Shown: in pieces, positions 62,411 through 64,000 of the stretch
How positions within the stretch are numbered: the stretch's first letter is position 1
Layout of the letters: each line of letters starts with the position of its first letter
NCBI RefSeq assembly: GCF_001721685.1
Contig: NZ_CP012502.1
Coordinates: 2,046,001-2,110,000, forward strand
Source of the DNA: Salisediminibacterium beveridgei
Lineage (GTDB): Bacteria > Bacillota > Bacilli > Bacillales > Salisediminibacteriaceae
DNA length: 64,000 bases
Direction of reading: 5' to 3'
Program-made: the position numbers and the translations under genes
The notes under the pieces: model-generated
Told to the model about the DNA's origin: nothing
What the model saw: the letters and a program-made list of their open reading frames with translations, nothing else
The model's database searches: none

Positions 62411-63247
62411 ATGGAATTTTTCAATGAGATTAACTGGGGCGATTTAGGCACCAAAGCCTTAACGATTTCCATGCAGTTAATTTTACTGTTACTGGTATTC
62501 GCAGCTGTCAGGGGAGCCGGTAAGAAGCTGATTGGCAGAAGCTTTGCGAAAATGAGCGAAACGAGAAACATTCATGAAGGAAGAACAAAAACACTCGAAA
62601 AGTTATCTGTAAACATTTTTTCTTATATCCTGATCTTTATTTTGATCACATTGATAGCAGGTGTCTTTGAATACAATGTCTCTGCCTTGATTGCCGGAGC
62701 TGGTATCGTTGGACTGGCCATTGGTTTTGGGGCTCAAGGATTAGTGAGTGACGTTGTTACCGGTTTTTTCATTTTGCTTGAGAAACAAATCGAAGTGGAT
62801 GAATACATTTCAGTATCCGGACTTGACGGCATAGTGGAAGAAGTGGGCCTTCGAACAACTCAGATCAGGGGCTTCGATGGAACCGTCCATTATATTCCTA
62901 ACCGGAACATCGGCAATGTATCCAACCATTCCCGTTCAAATATGCGTGCACTTGTCGATATGAGCATCGCGTATGATGAAAATATTGATGAAGCAATCAG
63001 CATTATGCAAAAAGCCTGTGATCAGGTTGCGAGCGATGAGCCGGCTGTACTGGATGGACCTCACGTCGTCGGTGTGCAGGGACTCGGGGACAGTGATGTA
63101 GTGATTCGCATTATCGCTCAGACAGCAAATATGGAACAATGGGGCGTCGAAAGAAAACTCCGTAAAGCCATGAAAGAAGCCCTCGATGCGAACAACATTG
63201 AAATCCCTTTTCCGCATCAGGTATATATCCAGAAAAACGAAAAATAA
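62411..63247 (+). CDS. ykuT: MscS-family mechanosensitive channel (YkuT-like)
   Basis: A small-conductance mechanosensitive channel of 278 residues with three N-terminal helices. The pore helix reads ALIAGAGIVGLAIGFGAQGLVSDVVTGFFILLEKQIEVDEYIS, followed by the beta domain VEEVGLRTTQIRGFDGTVHYIPNRNIGNVSNHSR and an alpha/beta C-terminal domain. AAAGGAGGA precedes the ATG at 62411, so upstream codons are excluded. The downstream neighbour (ykuR-type deacetylase) supports identification as YkuT. Confidence 0.88.
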   Translation: MEFFNEINWGDLGTKALTISMQLILLLLVFAAVRGAGKKLIGRSFAKMSETRNIHEGRTKTLEKLSVNIFSYILIFILITLIAGVFEYNVSALIAGAGIVGLAIGFGAQGLVSDVVTGFFILLEKQIEVDEYISVSGLDGIVEEVGLRTTQIRGFDGTVHYIPNRNIGNVSNHSRSNMRALVDMSIAYDENIDEAISIMQKACDQVASDEPAVLDGPHVVGVQGLGDSDVVIRIIAQTANMEQWGVERKLRKAMKEALDANNIEIPFPHQVYIQKNEK

Positions 63248-63256
63248 AGCATACGT

Positions 63257-63293
63257 AAAGCCGAACCATAAACAATCATGGTTCGGCTTTTTT
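63257..63293 (+). terminator. Terminator after the MscS gene
   Basis: AAAGCCGAACCAT (63257-63269) pairs with ATGGTTCGGCTTT (63278-63290) followed by T residues. It can also serve the converging gene at 63314. Confidence 0.9.
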
Positions 63294-63313
63294 CATTGGA
63301 ATACATTTTTAGA

Positions 63314-64000
63314 TCACTCATGCTCGTCCCTGAAAAGGATCCACTCTGTGAATACATTGACGCCTGTCTCAAGCGCAGTTTCATTTGGGTTTAAGGTCGG
63401 TGTATGAAGGCCAGTTAAACTATCCACACCCAACCAGCACATCATTCCAGGAATGTCCCGAAGAAAATACCCGAAATCCTCACCTGTCATTGCAATATCC
63501 GCTTCATGCAGTTTAGCGGTTCGCTGGTCCTGAATGTGCCGCATGAATTCAGATGTTAAAGGGTCATTGTTATATACCTGACAATAATTTGATCCGTAAT
63601 CCAATGAAGCTGTACACCTGAATGAAGCTTCAATACCCGCCATGATCCCTTCGATCCGGGATTTAATATCATTCATCGTCTCGTCTGACAATGTACGAAT
63701 CGTCCCTTCAATACGGGCAGAATCTGCAATAATATTTTGTTTGGTTCCTGCTGTCATCTTGCCGATGGTTACGACAGCTGAGTCCAATGGAGCAACATTC
63801 CGGGCGACGATCGATTGAAGCTGAGTAACGAAATGACTTGCGGCTACTGCCATATCCTCTGTCAGATGCGGGTATGCTGCGTGGCCCCCTGTTCCTTTCA
63901 GGTCGATAAACAATTCACTGGTATTCGCAAATAGTGTACCTGGTTTCGTTGATACCACTCCCGTTTCCAGTTCCGGCGCGATATGCAAACTGTAAATTTC
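63314..64000 (-). CDS. N-acetyldiaminopimelate deacetylase (5' part beyond window)
   Basis: The C-terminal 228 codons of an M20-family amidohydrolase, reaching the window edge in frame. It contains the dimerisation domain ([32 protein letters not shown]) and the catalytic-domain end with [27 protein letters not shown] and [21 protein letters not shown] (metal ligand Glu-Asp-Phe). This matches YkuR, which removes acetate from N-acetyl-L,L-diaminopimelate in the acetyl branch of lysine/DAP synthesis. Neighbouring ykuT supports this; other M20 acetyl-amino-acid deacylases cannot be excluded without the N-terminus. Confidence 0.82.
   Translation of the reverse strand, partial: EIYSLHIAPELETGVVSTKPGTLFANTSELFIDLKGTGGHAAYPHLTEDMAVAASHFVTQLQSIVARNVAPLDSAVVTIGKMTAGTKQNIIADSARIEGTIRTLSDETMNDIKSRIEGIMAGIEASFRCTASLDYGSNYCQVYNNDPLTSEFMRHIQDQRTAKLHEADIAMTGEDFGYFLRDIPGMMCWLGVDSLTGLHTPTLNPNETALETGVNVFTEWILFRDEHE

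Overview
The window is a chromosomal segment from a low- to mid-GC Bacillales bacterium, most likely a Bacillaceae member. It reads as an inverted copy of the Bacillus subtilis region running from ykuR/ktrC/rnjA through pdh, cta and ylb to the division and cell wall (dcw) cluster and ylmE-sepF. Almost every gene has a B. subtilis counterpart in the same relative order. Supporting signs are AGGAGG-type ribosome binding sites, sigma-A-like promoters, bacillithiol synthesis (bshC), a caa3 oxidase, RNase J1 with RNA polymerase epsilon, and a meso-DAP-type MurE. Secreted proteins with long Asp/Glu/Asn-rich linkers fit a salt- or alkali-adapted lineage, but this is inference. No rRNA, tRNA or CRISPR array was seen.

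Layout. 1-17.5 kb (minus strand): sepF (partial), ylmE, ftsZ, ftsA, sbp, ylxX, ylxW, divIB, murB, murG, murD, mraY, a MurF-like gene, murE, pbpB, ftsL, rsmH, mraZ, transcribed from mraZ towards sepF. 17.7-30.3 kb: bshC, a DUF3397 gene, panE, ylbP, an enoyl-CoA hydratase gene, rpmF, ylbN, tmcAL, ylbL, coaD, rsmD, ylbG, ylbF, ylbC, a YugN-like gene and an AI-2E-type permease. 30.4-37.2 kb: caa3 oxidase genes (DUF420 gene, ctaF, E, D, C, B) and divergent ctaA. 37.3-45 kb: dps, ylaN, small yla/ykt genes and one IS3-family (IS150-like) element at 40.6-42.6 kb. 45-50 kb: speA, two small unknown genes, and two cell-wall lipoproteins (an M23 peptidase and a polysaccharide deacetylase). 50-64 kb: pdhDCBA, fapA, ykyA, def, rpoY-rnjA, ktrC, a MscS channel and a truncated N-acetyldiaminopimelate deacetylase.

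Gene cooperation. The dcw block supplies peptidoglycan precursors (MurB, D, E, MraY, MurG) and the divisome (FtsA, FtsZ, DivIB, FtsL, PBP2B, SepF), with MraZ probably repressing its own promoter through a 10-bp-periodic operator. The cta genes build the terminal oxidase and its haem A. The pdh genes form the pyruvate dehydrogenase complex.

Most notable points: (1) the MurF homologue in the dcw cluster has lost its Walker A ATP-binding motif and other catalytic motifs but is intact and translationally coupled; (2) sporulation genes normally embedded in this synteny (spoIIGA-sigE-sigG, spoVD, spoVE, ylbJ, gerR/ylbO) are absent, as is a SEDS flippase/polymerase gene at either usual site, suggesting a non-sporulating lineage; (3) the IS element carries a roughly 190-bp highly structured non-coding tail, has a nonsense-inactivated orfA, and appears to sit in the loop of a bidirectional terminator.
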